A stretch of DNA of 64,000 bases, from positions 62,001 to 126,000 of the forward strand of contig NZ_JSYN01000016.1 of assembly GCF_000812965.1 (NCBI RefSeq), read 5' to 3'. The position numbers and the translations under genes are program-made. The DNA comes from Pedobacter kyungheensis (GTDB taxonomy: Bacteria > Bacteroidota > Bacteroidia > Sphingobacteriales > Sphingobacteriaceae). Of this stretch, positions 61,953 through 64,000 are shown in pieces; the stretch's first letter is position 1, and every line of letters starts with the position of its first letter. The notes under the pieces are model-generated. The model was not told the DNA's origin and did no database searches. It saw only the letters and a list, made by a program, of their open reading frames with translations.

Positions 61953-63836
61953 ATGAAAAATATAAAAGCAATAATTCAAAATAAAAAACTATACCTGTTG
62001 GTTTTAGTCACCTTTTTTGCAGCGGCATGTAAGAAAGATTTTATGGATGTTAATCCGCCTGATAAAATATCTGCCGATCTGGTATGGAAAGATCCTGCAT
62101 TAGCCCAGGCCTTTGTGAACGATATTTATAACGGATTAGGTAACGGTGGTTTTTCAGAGCAAATGCTGGCTTCTGTTTCTGATGAGGCTATGTTTACACA
62201 CCCTACACGTGGTATCGATCTGGTTAATAATGCAACCATTAACCCTTCTACATTAGGTTGGGTTGACGATACCTGGGCCTACAAACAGATGTACAATCGC
62301 ATCAGGGCATGTAATACCACGATTGAAAGAATTGTTGGAGGAGATAACGGATTGAGCAGTCAGGCCTTGAAAGACCAGTTACTTGGAGAAGCCTATTTTT
62401 TGCGTGCTTATTTTTACCAGCAATTAGTGCGCTATTATGGTGCTGTAGCCCTTATCACTAAAACCTATACATTAACCGATAACTTTAATATTAAACGCAA
62501 TACTTATGAAGAGTGTGTTAACTTCATTATTAAAGATTGCGACGAGGCCAACAGATTGCTTGCCGGTAAGACGCTGGATAAAGGACGCACCAGTGCGCTT
62601 GCGGCCCTGGCATTAAAATCGAGGGTGTTGATTTATGCCGCAAGTGATTTGCATGATCGTGCTAAACTTACCGCAAAAATTACCGGAATAGCGGCGCAGA
62701 AATTAGATTTTCTATCCTACGCTTCGGGTAATCAGGCAGATCGTTACAGGTTGGCGCAAACAGCTGCTAAAGCTGTATTAGATGCAGGTACAGGTTATAA
62801 ACTCACATTATCAGCTCCGGCAACAACGGCAGAGGGTCAGGTAAACTTTAAAAGTATTGCTATGGGGGGAGGAAGTAAAGCTCCCGGTATTGATGCAACT
62901 GCTGCCTCTGAGTTAATTTTTGCCCGTTATTTTATTACACAAAGCAACAACAGGCACGCGCAGCAAAACGGACCAAACGGTTATCATAACTGGGCGGGTA
63001 ACACGCCAATAGGTTTATTGGTTGATGATTATGAAATGAATGATGGAAGCAAATTTAGCTGGACCAACCCAGTTCAGAAAGCCAATCCTTATCAAAACAG
63101 AGATCCACGTTTTTACGCGACTATTTTATACGATGGGGCAGGCTGGAAACCACGCGATAAAGCATCGGGTAATGTAGATCCGGCGAGCCAGATTCAAACC
63201 GGTATATATGATTTACTAAGCAGCGGAAGTGTAACAGATTTCAAAGGACTGGATACAAGAGGTAGTTCTATCGAAAACTGGAACGGTAGCTGGACAGGTT
63301 ATTATTACCATAAATTTATTGATCCGGATCCAAATATTGTTGACGCCTCTGCACCTCAGACTATTCCATGGCCATTTTTTAGATATACCGAAGCTGTATT
63401 TAACTATATCGAAGCCAGTATCGAGTTGGGCGAATTAACGAATGCTACAAACTGGTTAAATAAAATCCGTTTCAGGGCTGGTATGCCTGCAGTAACTGCT
63501 ACTGACCAGGCTGGTTTGAGGGAGGTGTATCGTCACGAGCGCCGTATTGAAATGGCTTACGAAGAACAGCGGTATCACGATACCAGAAGATGGTTAATTG
63601 CAAGCGAAACATTGGGCCGTAAAGTAACCTACATCAAGGTAACCGGTAAATTTAAGGCTGGCAAAACCATGTCGGCACCTTACCATTACGATCCTACTGT
63701 TTACGATTATACTTATACTCCGGTTATTGAAAATGCACAGGAAAACCGCAGCTGGGATAATAAGCTTTATTTCAGACCATTCAGTCGCGATGAAATAAAT
63801 AAAAATAACCTGCTGGAGCAAAACCCAGGTTATTAA
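61953..63836 (+). CDS. RagB/SusD family nutrient-binding lipoprotein
   Basis: A 627-residue surface lipoprotein with lipobox FFAAAC (Cys near 25). The SusD helical core is seen with DVNPPDKI, LVWKDPALAQAFVNDIYNGLG near the mature N-terminus, AYFYQQLVRYYGAV (about 162-175) and the conserved end HERRIEMAYEEQRYHDTRRW. It caps the SusC pore and captures substrate. The open frame begins 12 codons earlier, but the signal peptide starts at this ATG. A terminator follows at 63852. Confidence 0.94.
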   Translation: MKNIKAIIQNKKLYLLVLVTFFAAACKKDFMDVNPPDKISADLVWKDPALAQAFVNDIYNGLGNGGFSEQMLASVSDEAMFTHPTRGIDLVNNATINPSTLGWVDDTWAYKQMYNRIRACNTTIERIVGGDNGLSSQALKDQLLGEAYFLRAYFYQQLVRYYGAVALITKTYTLTDNFNIKRNTYEECVNFIIKDCDEANRLLAGKTLDKGRTSALAALALKSRVLIYAASDLHDRAKLTAKITGIAAQKLDFLSYASGNQADRYRLAQTAAKAVLDAGTGYKLTLSAPATTAEGQVNFKSIAMGGGSKAPGIDATAASELIFARYFITQSNNRHAQQNGPNGYHNWAGNTPIGLLVDDYEMNDGSKFSWTNPVQKANPYQNRDPRFYATILYDGAGWKPRDKASGNVDPASQIQTGIYDLLSSGSVTDFKGLDTRGSSIENWNGSWTGYYYHKFIDPDPNIVDASAPQTIPWPFFRYTEAVFNYIEASIELGELTNATNWLNKIRFRAGMPAVTATDQAGLREVYRHERRIEMAYEEQRYHDTRRWLIASETLGRKVTYIKVTGKFKAGKTMSAPYHYDPTVYDYTYTPVIENAQENRSWDNKLYFRPFSRDEINKNNLLEQNPGY

Positions 63837-63851
63837 GATAACTGATTAAAG

Positions 63852-63885
63852 AAAGCCCGGTGAGTTGATATTCACCGGGCTTTGT
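63852..63885 (+). terminator. Terminator after the SusD-like gene
   Basis: AAAGCCCGGTGA / TCACCGGGCTTT, 12-bp stem with 8-base loop. The pair therefore seems to end here; enzymes that would identify the substrate are not visible in the remaining 115 bases. Confidence 0.8.
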
Positions 63886-64000
63886 TGTTTATGCCATGCT
63901 AATTTCATAAATAAACTTTGCGGCATCACAAAGTTTAACCCGGGTAGGAGATTTAAATTTTCAAGCCGTAGTTTTGCAGGGTAAACTTTTTTCAGTGACA

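Overview
The window reads as chromosomal DNA of a Bacteroidota organism, most likely a Sphingobacteriaceae member close to Pedobacter. The grounds are a SusC/SusD pair, DUF4270 and DUF4920 proteins, lipoproteins with Bacteroidota-style lipoboxes, AT-rich intergenic DNA, and repeated TAnnTTTG (-7) boxes, sometimes with a TTTG/TTG (-33) box, in place of sigma70 promoters. No rRNA, tRNA, CRISPR array, transposase or phage module was seen. About 57 protein genes are supported, including two very small ones (29 and 45 codons).

Layout. 1-4.4 kb: membrane and cofactor genes (RDD, DUF2752, CD225-like, GDSL lipoprotein, lipB, Sfp-type PPTase, dcd). 4.5-10.6 kb: an 896-aa macroglobulin-like/TonB-plug protein, two fatty-acid oxidation type enzymes and purD. 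10.6-17.7 kb: a decayed TlpA fragment, an S41 peptidase, an intact TlpA-family oxidoreductase, an arginase-fold protein without its metal ligands, an epimerase and a SerB/SerA hybrid phosphatase. 17.7-27.7 kb: a CLC transporter behind a fluoride riboswitch, ilvE, DUF4920, radA, rng, a 29-aa mS38-like protein, a TPR protein, HU, mutY and ssb. 27.8-34.5 kb: DUF4270, a degenerate glycogen-synthase-like protein, panC, panD, a flippase-like membrane protein and an acyl-CoA dehydrogenase. 34.5-39.5 kb: the rimP-nusA-infB operon with a consensus promoter and a terminator-like leader hairpin. 39.5-51.3 kb: a surface-glycan locus (acyltransferase, UDP-galactopyranose mutase, about eight glycosyltransferases including a GT90 protein, and an MsbA-like ABC exporter). 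51.4-58.2 kb: meaB, an aminopeptidase P, a highly expressed OmpA-family protein, a 45-aa membrane protein, ridA and recG. 58.6-63.9 kb: a SusC/SusD pair.

How the genes work together. lipB and the PPTase (6 nt apart) both act on carrier-protein cofactors. The enoyl-CoA hydratase-like, dienoyl-CoA reductase-like and acyl-CoA dehydrogenase genes suggest fatty-acid oxidation. The fluoride riboswitch directly explains control of the CLC gene as a fluoride exporter. The glycan locus would make and export a galactofuranose-containing surface glycan.

The least expected signal lies between the genes. At several separate intergenic sites there are short, degenerate tandem arrays with a fixed 7- or 8-nt period. 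The heptamer consensus is CAGTTNN (NNAACTG on the other strand), the octamer consensus is GTTAATYG, a second octamer is AACNTTNN, and a second heptamer is TTGATAC. At three sites the GTTAATYG array sits next to the NNAACTG array in the same relative order and orientation, which looks like a composite repeat family rather than chance low complexity. They resemble in kind the heptameric STRR repeats known from cyanobacteria. Whether they are described in this group cannot be judged from here.
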